Assembly: GCA_966186435.1 (NCBI GenBank)
Contig: CBIFWW010000017.1
Span: 1-31,323 of the forward strand
From: CBIFWW01 sp966186435
Lineage (GTDB): Bacteria > Pseudomonadota > Gammaproteobacteria > Enterobacterales > Enterobacteriaceae
Length of the DNA stretch: 31,323 nt
Direction of reading: 5' to 3'
Made by a program: the position numbers and the translations under genes. The notes under the pieces were generated by a model. It did not search any database. It had not been told where the DNA came from and saw nothing but the letters and a program-made list of their open reading frames with translations. Shown piece by piece: positions 24,921-31,323 of this stretch (positions are counted from its first letter, which is position 1; every line of letters starts with the position of its first letter).

Positions 24921-27074
24921 TTATTTCGCGTCGGACTTATATTCGTATTGGTAGTAGCCGTAGTCCTCGTACCCAGCGGCGCGGCGGAAGATAGAGTTGA
25001 GGATCACCCCACGCACTGGGATACCGTTTTGCTCGAAGCGGGCAAGGCTGGTTTCCACCTCTTTCAGGGTGTTGACGGCATAGCGGGCCACCATCAACGT
25101 GGTACCGACATGGCGCCCAATAATGGCGGCATCAGTAACGGCGAGGATTGGCGGGGTATCGATCAGTACCAGGTCATAGTGCTTTTCGGCCCAGGCAATC
25201 AGTTCACCAAACCGTTCGCTCATCAGTAGTTCAGAGGGGTTGGGCGGCACTTCACCCCGGGGCACCAGGTCAAATCCGGGGATAGCCGTTTTCTGGGCGG
25301 CATGGGCAATATCCCCCTGGCCGCTAAGAATATCCGACAAGCCGTTGCTATTGGGGGTGCCCAGCAATTCATGGGTATAGCCCTTACGCATGTCGCAGTC
25401 GATCATCAGTACCCGTTTTTTGGTCTGGCTAATGACTGCCGCCAGGTTGGCGCAGACGAAGGTTTTACCGATAGACGGGCTAACACCGGTCATCATCAGC
25501 ACCTTGCTGCCGGACTGCATCATGGCGAAGTGCAGGCTAGTGCGCAGGCTACGGATAGCTTCAATGGCCAGATCGGTGGGATTGCCCATCGCCAGTAGCT
25601 GGCGCTGTTTATTGCGGCGCACGCCTTTGAGGGTTGGCGCGTTATCGCGGCTTTTCTGCCATTCGGAGAGCGGGATGCTGGCATACACGTTGATCCCGGC
25701 TTCTTCCAGCACCTGCGGGCTTTCTACCCCACGGTTAAACAGGGAGCGCAGCAACACGCCAACCACCGACAAGATCAGGCCGAGGATCAGGCTGCCAAGG
25801 ATAATCAGCGCCTTTTTCGGCTTCAGAACGCCGGGTTGGGCAATAGCCGGGTCGACAATGCGCACATCGCCCACGGTACTGGCTTCCTGGATTTTCAGCT
25901 CCTGCTGGCGGTTCAGCAATTGCATATAAACCTGCTGGCCGGATTCCACATCCCGGGTCAACCGCACGATCTCCTGCTGGGTTTCCGGCATGGCGGTCAC
26001 CCGCTTGTTCAGGTTGGCTTTTTCTTCCTCCAGCACCCGGCGCTTTTCCAGCAGGGTGCGGTAGGCTGGGTGAATCTTGGTATACAGCTTGGAGATTTCC
26101 GCCTCTTTAAAGGTCAGTTCGTTGAGCTGGGAATCAATATTGACCATCGAATCCAGCACTGACTTGGCTTCTAACGGCAGGTCTACGGAGTCTTTGGTCT
26201 GGCGGTAGTTATTGAGCTTTTCTTCTGCATCATCCAAGTGGCTGCGCACTTCCGGCAATTGGTGGGCCAGGAAAGTTAGGCTGCGGGAGGCTTCTTCCGA
26301 TTTACGGGTAATATTTTGCTCAAGATAATTGCGGGTGATGCTGTCGAGAATGCGGCGGATCTGATCTTTATCTTCCCCGGTTAAAGTCAGGCTTAATACC
26401 CCGGTATCCTTGCCATTCTCTGCCACCGTCAGGTTGCCCTGTAAGCTATTGATCATCCCCAGGGTGGAGAATTTAGACAGGGTAAAGTTACCCCCCGCCT
26501 GGGCATGGATAGCTGTTACCAGCAGGGTCAGCCCGCCTTTGGTAAGGGGTTGCCCTACCCGGCCTTGTGCACTGAAGCCGCCGTCACTTTCCAGCCGGTA
26601 TCGCTGGTTATCCAGCACCGTCAGGGTAAAGGTATCTTTCGCCATTCCGGGAGCCAGATCGAAGGTTTTCACCGCCACCGTGTCAAAGGCATGGCCGGTT
26701 AATCGATCCCAACCGGCACCAAAAATAGGGAAACTATTTTTAGTTACGGCAATATCCAGCCCTAAATCTTCGACAGTTTTACCCAACACCAGGCGGGACT
26801 GAATCAGCTGGATTTCCGCCTCTGAAGCCGGGGGCTTGCTTTGTAGGGCTGAGTTGATGTCCTGGACCAGGGAATTACCAGAGGTTTGCTCAATTTGGAC
26901 CAAGGCATCGGCGCTATAAATCGGGGTGGCAAACAGGGCATAAATCGCCGCTACAATGCCAAATACAGCGGTGATGCCCAGCACCCACCACTTGGCTTCT
27001 ACCACGGTGCCTACCAGGCGACCAATATCGATTTCATCCCCGCCCTCGGCGGCATGGCGTGTTTTTTCTGTCAT
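24921..27074 (-). CDS. wzc: Polysaccharide co-polymerase and tyrosine kinase Wzc
   Basis: Wzc is an inner-membrane bacterial tyrosine kinase of 717 residues that works with Wza to control polymer length and export. The Wzz domain lies between two membrane helices (about 29-50, and LIILGSLILGLILSVVGVLL-like residues near 425-445), with a coiled-coil periplasmic part. The cytosolic kinase domain has Walker A GVSPSIGKT, Walker A' VLMIDCDMRKG and Walker B LVLIDTPP. The C-terminal tail GYEDYGYYQYEY holds six tyrosines for autophosphorylation; Wzb removes the phosphates. The frame is open to 27305 inside wzb, but the ATG at 27074, 2 bases after the wzb stop, gives the normal length. Confidence 0.97.
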   Translation of the reverse strand: MTEKTRHAAEGGDEIDIGRLVGTVVEAKWWVLGITAVFGIVAAIYALFATPIYSADALVQIEQTSGNSLVQDINSALQSKPPASEAEIQLIQSRLVLGKTVEDLGLDIAVTKNSFPIFGAGWDRLTGHAFDTVAVKTFDLAPGMAKDTFTLTVLDNQRYRLESDGGFSAQGRVGQPLTKGGLTLLVTAIHAQAGGNFTLSKFSTLGMINSLQGNLTVAENGKDTGVLSLTLTGEDKDQIRRILDSITRNYLEQNITRKSEEASRSLTFLAHQLPEVRSHLDDAEEKLNNYRQTKDSVDLPLEAKSVLDSMVNIDSQLNELTFKEAEISKLYTKIHPAYRTLLEKRRVLEEEKANLNKRVTAMPETQQEIVRLTRDVESGQQVYMQLLNRQQELKIQEASTVGDVRIVDPAIAQPGVLKPKKALIILGSLILGLILSVVGVLLRSLFNRGVESPQVLEEAGINVYASIPLSEWQKSRDNAPTLKGVRRNKQRQLLAMGNPTDLAIEAIRSLRTSLHFAMMQSGSKVLMMTGVSPSIGKTFVCANLAAVISQTKKRVLMIDCDMRKGYTHELLGTPNSNGLSDILSGQGDIAHAAQKTAIPGFDLVPRGEVPPNPSELLMSERFGELIAWAEKHYDLVLIDTPPILAVTDAAIIGRHVGTTLMVARYAVNTLKEVETSLARFEQNGIPVRGVILNSIFRRAAGYEDYGYYQYEYKSDAK

Positions 27075-27076
27075 TA

Positions 27077-27520
27077 TTATCCCTGCTGAGCGGTCAGTGC
27101 ATCGGCCCACTGGCGGGCCGCGGTGTCGAGGAGTTGATAAACGGCGTGATAGGCTTCCGGGCTTTTGCGATAAGGATCGGGGATTTCCCGCTCCTGATCC
27201 CAGTGCCCAAGCAACATCACTTTGCCGCGCATTTCCGGGGCCAGATCGCATAACGCCTGAATGTGGCGCTTTTCCATGGTGAGGATCAGGTCGTACTGAC
27301 GGCACATGCGGCCCGAAACCTGGCGCGCCTGATGGCCTTCCAGCGACAGCTGGTTTTCCTGTGCCACATCCATCGCACTGGTATCAGCCCCCTTCCCCAC
27401 CAGCGCGCCCAGCCCGGCGGATTCCACTGTTAGAGCCGGGTGATAGCGGCGAAGCAGGCGCTCCGCCGTCGGGGAACGGCAAACGTTTCCCACGCAAACC
27501 ACAAGAATTTTGTTAAACAT
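27077..27520 (-). CDS. wzb: Low molecular weight protein-tyrosine phosphatase Wzb
   Basis: Wzb dephosphorylates the tyrosine tail of Wzc, and this cycle is needed for colanic acid export. The 147-residue protein has the phosphatase loop VCVGNVCRS with the CX5R motif (C9, R15), and the general acid aspartate in IPDPYRKS (D115). Length equals that of E. coli Wzb. It starts 6 bases after the wza stop. Confidence 0.97.
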   Translation of the reverse strand: MFNKILVVCVGNVCRSPTAERLLRRYHPALTVESAGLGALVGKGADTSAMDVAQENQLSLEGHQARQVSGRMCRQYDLILTMEKRHIQALCDLAPEMRGKVMLLGHWDQEREIPDPYRKSPEAYHAVYQLLDTAARQWADALTAQQG

Positions 27521-27526
27521 AAGCGG

Positions 27527-28660
27527 TTACCAGGTGTGGACGTCTTTGGCGGTGTCTGTCATATAACGTACGCCGCTGATGGTTGGCAGCAGCTGGTTGA
27601 TCAGACGGTTCCAGCGGGTGACTGGTGCGGTGGTGACATACACCACGTCATAAGGCTGGAGCTGGAACTCGGTCCCCATCACCAGAGAGGTGGCATCGGA
27701 CATATCCAGCTGGTAAATATTGGCGATCTTGCCGCCACGGTCGCCTTTCAGCGGACGAATCACGAAAATCCCGCTGGCATTAGACGAGGTCATATCGATA
27801 CCTTCGGCCTGGCCCAAGGCTTCCGTCAGGGTCATACCACTGAAGTCCATCTTCAGGGTGGCCTGTTTCTTCACTTCGCCCATCACGAACACTTTGAGAT
27901 CGTCATTACGCGGGACAAACAAAATATCGCCGGGATACAACAAGTGATTTTGGCTTAAATCCCCATTCTGCATCAGGGCCTGTAGGGAAATACGCTTCTC
28001 CTGGCCGTTGTGAGTCAGCACGACATTGCGCCAATCGGCGTTGTCGGTCAGCCCCCCGGCGGCATTGATGGCATCGAGAATGGTCAGCGGCACGTTGGTG
28101 ATGGCCTGTTGGCCGGACTTGACTACCTGGCCAGAGATATAGGCTTTTTGCGAGCGGAATGCAGCGACATTAACGTCCACCTGCGGGTCAGCGATGTACT
28201 GCGCTAAGCGGCCGGTAATGTCACTGCGAATTTCTGCCAAGGTTTTGCCGGTGACTTTGACTTTGCCCACATAGGGGTAAAACACAGTTCCATCGGCCTG
28301 CACCCAGTTGCCGGTGTCGCTGGAGCTACGATATTGCCCGGCGGGGGTAGTCAATTCGGGATGATCCCAGACCGTCACATTCAAGACATCACCAGGGCCT
28401 ACACGGTATTGGTAAGCGGCGGTTTCCTGATCCAGAGAGGCATTGGGCTGGGCCACATTTGGGCGCGGCCGTAATTGCTGCACCAGGCGCGGCGTCAGTG
28501 GATAAACATTCACCATGCGGTCGAGGTCAAAATCAGCATCCTGCTGTTTAATAACATCCTTTCCCATTGAGGACATATTACTGCCGGGAAGGATGGTACA
28601 ACCGCTCATCAGTGTGACTGACACCAATAGTGGCATCATTTTAAGTCTGGTTTTCATCAT
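27527..28660 (-). CDS. wza: Outer membrane export lipoprotein Wza
   Basis: Wza forms the octameric outer-membrane channel for colanic acid. The 377-residue product starts with a lipoprotein signal ending in LMSGC (lipidated C21, or C20 if the second ATG is used). The export domain has YQYRVGPGDVLNVTVWDHPE, and the SLBB-like repeats AYISGQVVKSGQQAITNVPL and VFVMGEVKKQATLKMDF follow. The C-terminal amphipathic helix that spans the outer membrane is predicted at RWNRLINQLLPTISGVRYM. The last residues (TDTAKDVHTW) differ from the E. coli ending I remember. It is the first gene of the colanic acid operon; the ribosome site is weak. Confidence 0.97.
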   Translation of the reverse strand: MMKTRLKMMPLLVSVTLMSGCTILPGSNMSSMGKDVIKQQDADFDLDRMVNVYPLTPRLVQQLRPRPNVAQPNASLDQETAAYQYRVGPGDVLNVTVWDHPELTTPAGQYRSSSDTGNWVQADGTVFYPYVGKVKVTGKTLAEIRSDITGRLAQYIADPQVDVNVAAFRSQKAYISGQVVKSGQQAITNVPLTILDAINAAGGLTDNADWRNVVLTHNGQEKRISLQALMQNGDLSQNHLLYPGDILFVPRNDDLKVFVMGEVKKQATLKMDFSGMTLTEALGQAEGIDMTSSNASGIFVIRPLKGDRGGKIANIYQLDMSDATSLVMGTEFQLQPYDVVYVTTAPVTRWNRLINQLLPTISGVRYMTDTAKDVHTW

Positions 28661-28726
28661 TAAATATTTATCACTATGGCAGAAAAGTTATCCTGAACGA
28701 TTTAAATAGCCAACCGCACGGTATCA

Positions 28727-28778
28727 GGCATTAAGAATGCCGGGTCAAGACAATCAATATAATGGGAAGCATTCTTAA
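28727..28778 (-). promoter_or_regulatory. Competing stems in the wza leader
   Basis: A perfect 10-base inverted repeat (TTAAGAATGC at 28731-28740, GCATTCTTAA at 28769-28778) spans the leader between the JUMPstart and wza. The left arm also takes part in a tight local hairpin, GGCATT-AAG-AATGCC (28727-28741). The two structures cannot form together. Each arm resembles the left half of an RcsAB box (TAAGAAT), so protein binding is an alternative explanation. No T run follows either stem on the minus strand. Confidence 0.45.
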
Positions 28779-28836
28779 AATGACAATATAGGATTGCGGA
28801 TATTTCTAATTAGTTTACCAGCGGATGAGGTGCGGC

Positions 28837-28874
28837 CACGCTACCGCCCCTGGCTTTCAGTTACCACAACGCTG
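28837..28874 (-). promoter_or_regulatory. JUMPstart element with ops site, colanic acid leader
   Basis: Read on the minus strand this 38-base block matches JUMPstart, with TGGTAACTG, AAGCCAGGGGC and the ops core GGCGGTAGCGTG (28848-28837). It lies about 177 bases upstream of wza and should recruit RfaH to allow transcription through the roughly 22-kb operon. It is one base shorter and more diverged in its upstream half than the copy in front of rmlB, while the ops half is identical. Confidence 0.95.
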
Positions 28875-29113
28875 AATTAGTTAAGTTGTTGATATATAAT
28901 ACATAAGCTAAGGCTTCGAGAGCTAAAAATCCTCTGGTAATAATGAAATTAGCCATTTATTGATTTAATTATTAATCAACAAGTCGATACTCAAAGCCGC
29001 ACTGTATGAAATTTGGATTTTAATTGTTACAGCATTTCTATTAGCTAACAAGACGACAATTGCTATCCAATGATTTTTTAAGATTAATATGAAGCCCCAC
29101 AAAAATTAAGTTT

Positions 29114-29127
29114 TAGGATAATCTTTA
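29114..29127 (-). promoter_or_regulatory. Candidate RcsAB box of the wza promoter
   Basis: On the minus strand TAAAGATTATCCTA matches the RcsAB consensus TAAGAATATTCCTA at 10 of 14 positions, and the E. coli wza box as I remember it (TAAAGAAACTCCTA) at 11 of 14. It lies about 455-467 bases upstream of wza and upstream of the JUMPstart, a similar distance to that in E. coli. A weak promoter follows: no clear -35, and a -10-like CATATT/TATTAA near 29091-29084. This fits activation by RcsA-RcsB. Confidence 0.65.
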
Positions 29128-29249
29128 TGTTGACATGAAATTAATCCGAAGTGCTTCTTAAACAATTTTTTGGCGATAATCCTAAATGTATTTCTCGCTC
29201 GATAAATAATCCCTGTGGAATACATGGATAAATAACCGTATAAAAAACC

Positions 29250-29255
29250 TATAAT
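29250..29255 (+). promoter_or_regulatory. Possible -10 box for yegH
   Basis: A perfect TATAAT lies on the plus strand 122 bases before yegH. The -35 region is poor (GGATAA or GATAAA around 29226-29232). In AT-rich DNA this may be chance. A palindrome ATGACATTTGTCAT at 29338-29351, closer to the gene, could be an operator. Confidence 0.3.
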
Positions 29256-29377
29256 GCCAGCGACTTATCTTGCTAATTAAATAAGATTAACCTGATCAAA
29301 CATTGCATTTAAGACTAGAGTTATTCATGATCACTTTATGACATTTGTCATGCTAATTAAGGTAACCAACTTCAAGT

Positions 29378-30958
29378 ATGGAATGGATCGCCGACCCTTC
29401 GATCTGGGCCGGGCTGGTAACGCTTGTCGTTATTGAGCTGGTGTTAGGTATCGATAACTTGGTCTTTATTGCAATACTGGCGGAAAAACTGCCGCCCACT
29501 CAGCGCGACCGCGCCCGCATCACCGGCCTGTTACTGGCGATGGTTATGCGCCTGCTGTTATTAGCGTCCATTTCCTGGCTGGTGACACTCACTACCCCGC
29601 TGCTTAACGTCCATGGCTTCAGCTTTAGCGCCCGGGATCTAATCATGCTGTTGGGGGGGCTGTTCCTGTTATTTAAAGCCACCATAGAGTTAAACGAGCG
29701 GCTCGAAGGTAAAGATCATGACGGCGGCAACACCCGGCGCGGCGCGCGCTTTTGGGCGGTGGTCGCCCAGATAGTGGTGTTGGATGCGGTATTCTCACTG
29801 GACTCCGTGGTCACCGCCGTAGGGATGGTTGACCATCTTGGGGTAATGATGGCGGCGGTGATTATTGCTATCACCCTGATGGTGATAGCCAGCAAGCCTA
29901 TCACCCGCTTTGTGAACAGCCACCCGACCATTGTGATCCTGTGTTTAAGCTTCCTACTGATGATCGGCTTTAGCCTGGTGGCCGAAGGCTTTGGCTACGC
30001 TATTCCGAAGGGTTACCTATACGCCGCTATTGGCTTCTCGGTGTTGATTGAGTTCCTCAACCAGTTGGCTAATTTCAACCGCCGCCGCTTCCTGTTCGCC
30101 AATCAGTCCCTGCGTGAACGCACCGCTAATGCGGTAATGCGCCTGCTGAGCGGTAAAAAGGAACATGCCGAATTGGATGCTGGCACGGCTACCCTGGTGG
30201 CCGATGTCGATCATCATCAGCATGTGTTCGCCCCCCAGGAGCGGCGCATGATTGAGCGGGTGCTCAACCTGAATCACCGCACCGTAAGCAGTATCATGAC
30301 TTCCCGTCACGATATTGAGCATATCGATCTGAATCAGCCAGAAGAGGAAATCCGCGAGCTTCTGGCGCGCAACCAGCACACCCGAATGGTGATCACCGAC
30401 GGTGAAGATAACCCAATCGGCGTGGTACACGTGGTGGATTTAGTGCATCAATCGCTACGTGGGGAACCGCTGAATCTGCGTGGTTTAGTGCGCCAGCCGC
30501 TGGTTTATCCGGAAGGCCTACTGCTGCTCCCTGCCCTTGAGCAATTCCGTAATGGCCGTACCCATTTTGCCTTTGTAGTGGATGAGTTCGGTTCGGTCGA
30601 GGGGATTGTGACACTGAGTGACGTGATGGAAACCATCGCCGGGAATATGCCGAGCGAGATTGAAGAGATCGATGCCCGCCACGACGTGACCCAAAACAGT
30701 GATGGTAGCTGGACAGTTAACGGCCACATGCCTTTGGAAGATTTGGTGATGTATATGCCCGTGCCCCTGGATGAGAAGCGGGAGTACCACACTATCGCCG
30801 GGCTGCTGATGGAGTATTTGCAGCATGTGCCCGCCCCCGGGGAGTCAATCCAGGTGGGGGATTATGTGATAGAGACACTAGAAGTGGAGAGCCACCGGGT
30901 GCAGAAGGTGCGGATTGTGCCACCGTTGGTGGATGATGATTTGGATTATGAGGTGTAG
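29378..30958 (+). CDS. yegH: YegH, TerC-family membrane protein with CBS and CorC domains
   Basis: The 526-residue protein has three parts. Residues about 1-230 form a TerC-like membrane domain with seven hydrophobic segments, including LGIDNLVFIAILAEKLP and VVLDAVFSLDSVVTAVGMVD, which carry the paired acidic motifs of the family. Residues about 290-410 hold a CBS pair (TRMVITDGEDNPIGVVHVVD; HFAFVVDEFGSVEGIVTLSD). The C-terminal domain (about 435-520) is CorC/HlyC-like, with LPLDEKREYHTIAGLLMEYL-like sequence. TerC relatives have been linked to metal export, especially manganese, but YegH's own role is unknown. It is divergent from wza, as in E. coli. The start MEWIADPSIW agrees with E. coli; the ribosome site is weak. 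Confidence 0.93.
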   Translation: MEWIADPSIWAGLVTLVVIELVLGIDNLVFIAILAEKLPPTQRDRARITGLLLAMVMRLLLLASISWLVTLTTPLLNVHGFSFSARDLIMLLGGLFLLFKATIELNERLEGKDHDGGNTRRGARFWAVVAQIVVLDAVFSLDSVVTAVGMVDHLGVMMAAVIIAITLMVIASKPITRFVNSHPTIVILCLSFLLMIGFSLVAEGFGYAIPKGYLYAAIGFSVLIEFLNQLANFNRRRFLFANQSLRERTANAVMRLLSGKKEHAELDAGTATLVADVDHHQHVFAPQERRMIERVLNLNHRTVSSIMTSRHDIEHIDLNQPEEEIRELLARNQHTRMVITDGEDNPIGVVHVVDLVHQSLRGEPLNLRGLVRQPLVYPEGLLLLPALEQFRNGRTHFAFVVDEFGSVEGIVTLSDVMETIAGNMPSEIEEIDARHDVTQNSDGSWTVNGHMPLEDLVMYMPVPLDEKREYHTIAGLLMEYLQHVPAPGESIQVGDYVIETLEVESHRVQKVRIVPPLVDDDLDYEV

Positions 30959-30975
30959 GGGGGGCCTGAAGCATT

Positions 30976-31120
30976 AGCTGGGGCTTTCATATGGCGTTGG
31001 TGAAGGGGTTCCGTTCCCGATGGCTGCTCGGATTTGCATATGTTTGTGGAGTGCAACGGGTTGCGTGCCGAGATAGTTTGCAGGAGTTTTTATATAGCAT
31101 TTGTGAAAGGGTCCGTTCCC
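30976..31120. repeat. Imperfect 43-base direct repeat, two copies
   Basis: Copy 1 (30976-31018) and copy 2 (31079-31120) match at about 33 of 43 positions with one gap. Shared cores are GTGAA, GGG and TCCGTTCCC. The copies are offset by 103 bases. Between them lies a short palindrome GCAACGGGTTGC (31053-31064) flanked by CTCGG and CCGAG. The repeat begins 18 bases after the yegH stop. I do not recognise the family. Confidence 0.65.
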
Positions 31121-31140
31121 TTATGTTCCTTAGAACATAG
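30991..31140 (+). CDS. Small open frame of 49 codons, doubtful
   Basis: An ATG-initiated frame of 49 codons begins MALVKGFRSRWLLGFAYVCG and ends at TAG 31138-31140. GGGG lies 7 bases before the ATG. The frame runs through both direct-repeat copies, contains three cysteines and has no recognisable domain. It is likely to be an accidental frame in a noncoding repeat, but it is too short for ordinary gene finding and is recorded here. Confidence 0.15.
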   Translation: MALVKGFRSRWLLGFAYVCGVQRVACRDSLQEFLYSICERVRSLMFLRT

Positions 31141-31323
31141 GGACTACCGGACCCGGGAACGGGTTAAGGGGAATTAGCCGAATTCCCCTTAACAATCCCT
31201 GCGGCCCGCAGGAAAATCGGTGCTGTGCACTACGCTCGGCTACCAACGTGCTTCCGGCGGTCGGCTCCATTCGGCGTCCTGGTTACTCATTCCGCCTTTT
31301 GGGCGGAATTCGCCCCTTCGGGG
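31118..31323. repeat. Run of five hairpins, continuing past the right edge
   Basis: Five stem-loops follow one another. At 31118-31142 the arms TATGTTC/GAACATA plus CCC/GGG pair with one bulge. At 31163-31193 a perfect 13-base stem, GTTAAGGGGAATT with its complement, closes a 5-base loop. At 31198-31212 lies CCTGCGGCCCGCAGG. At 31289-31309 ATTCCGCC pairs with GGCGGAAT around TTTTG. At 31313-31323 CCCC-TTCG-GGG is a tetraloop hairpin cut by the edge. No gene is seen here. This looks like a structured noncoding repeat or RNA; the family is unknown to me. Confidence 0.65.
31240..31323 (-). CDS. Open frame at right edge, doubtful
   Basis: On the minus strand a frame is open from the window edge to TAG at 31242-31240, 27 codons. 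It ends with MSNQDAEWSRPPEARW, whose ATG is at 31290-31288. It overlaps two of the hairpins. It could be the C-terminus of a gene outside the window or an accidental frame in the repeat. No function is suggested. Confidence 0.15.
   Translation of the reverse strand, partial: PRRGEFRPKGGMSNQDAEWSRPPEARW

Noticed and set aside
27075..27305. N-terminal extension of wzc by 77 codons
   Set aside because: It runs inside wzb in another frame, is not Wzc-like and would give an oversized protein. The ATG at 27074 fits the family.
29130..29135. TTGACA on the plus strand in the wza-yegH gap
   Set aside because: No -10-like sequence lies 15-19 bases downstream, so I do not call a promoter.
1..31323. 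tRNA or rRNA genes, CRISPR arrays, transposases, prophage genes
   Set aside because: I looked for these and saw none. Apart from the right-end repeats there is no sign of a mobile element or defence system.

Overview
The window is the colanic acid (M-antigen) cluster of an enteric bacterium, joined to the start of its O-antigen cluster. The gene order is yegH / wza-wzb-wzc-wcaABCDEF-gmd-fcl-gmm-wcaI-manC-manB-wcaJ-wzxC-wcaKLM / gnu / galF / rmlBDAC / wzx. This matches the Escherichia-Salmonella-Enterobacter arrangement, and every protein aligns over nearly its full length with what I remember of the E. coli K-12 or O157 versions. I place it in Enterobacterales, most likely family Enterobacteriaceae. 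I do not commit to a genus.

Layout, right to left, because almost everything is on the minus strand. yegH (29378-30958) is the only plus-strand gene and is divergent from wza. The 717-base wza-yegH gap holds a candidate RcsAB box, a JUMPstart/ops element and an unusual pair of competing stems in the wza leader. From 28660 down to 6176 runs one long operon of 20 genes with overlapping or nearly overlapping ends. It encodes export (Wza, Wzb, Wzc, WzxC, WcaD), GDP-fucose supply (ManC, ManB, Gmd, Fcl, Gmm), repeat-unit assembly (WcaJ, WcaI, WcaE, WcaC, WcaL, WcaA) and decoration (WcaB, WcaF, WcaK), plus the putative Tat-exported beta-helix protein WcaM. Gnu (GlcNAc-PP-Und 4-epimerase) and GalF follow, each after a gap of about 180 bases. 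A strong hairpin terminator then closes galF. A second JUMPstart leads into rmlBDAC (dTDP-L-rhamnose), and the first 81 codons of an O-antigen flippase (wzx) run off the left edge. The DNA becomes clearly AT-rich at this edge, as is usual for O-antigen genes.

How the genes work together: WcaJ starts the colanic acid unit on undecaprenyl phosphate. The glycosyl-, acetyl- and pyruvyl-transferases build the unit, WzxC flips it, WcaD polymerises it, and Wzc/Wzb/Wza control and export the chain. Gnu and RmlABCD serve O-antigen synthesis. Both polysaccharide transcripts start with an ops element, so both should depend on RfaH.

Most of the window is a well-known system. The least explained part is the right end (about 30960-31323). 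It holds an imperfect 43-base direct repeat and then a run of five hairpins that continues past the window edge. Other points worth checking are GC-rich hairpins at four gene junctions in the operon, one of which looks like an attenuator between manB and wcaJ, and the alternative stems in the wza leader.
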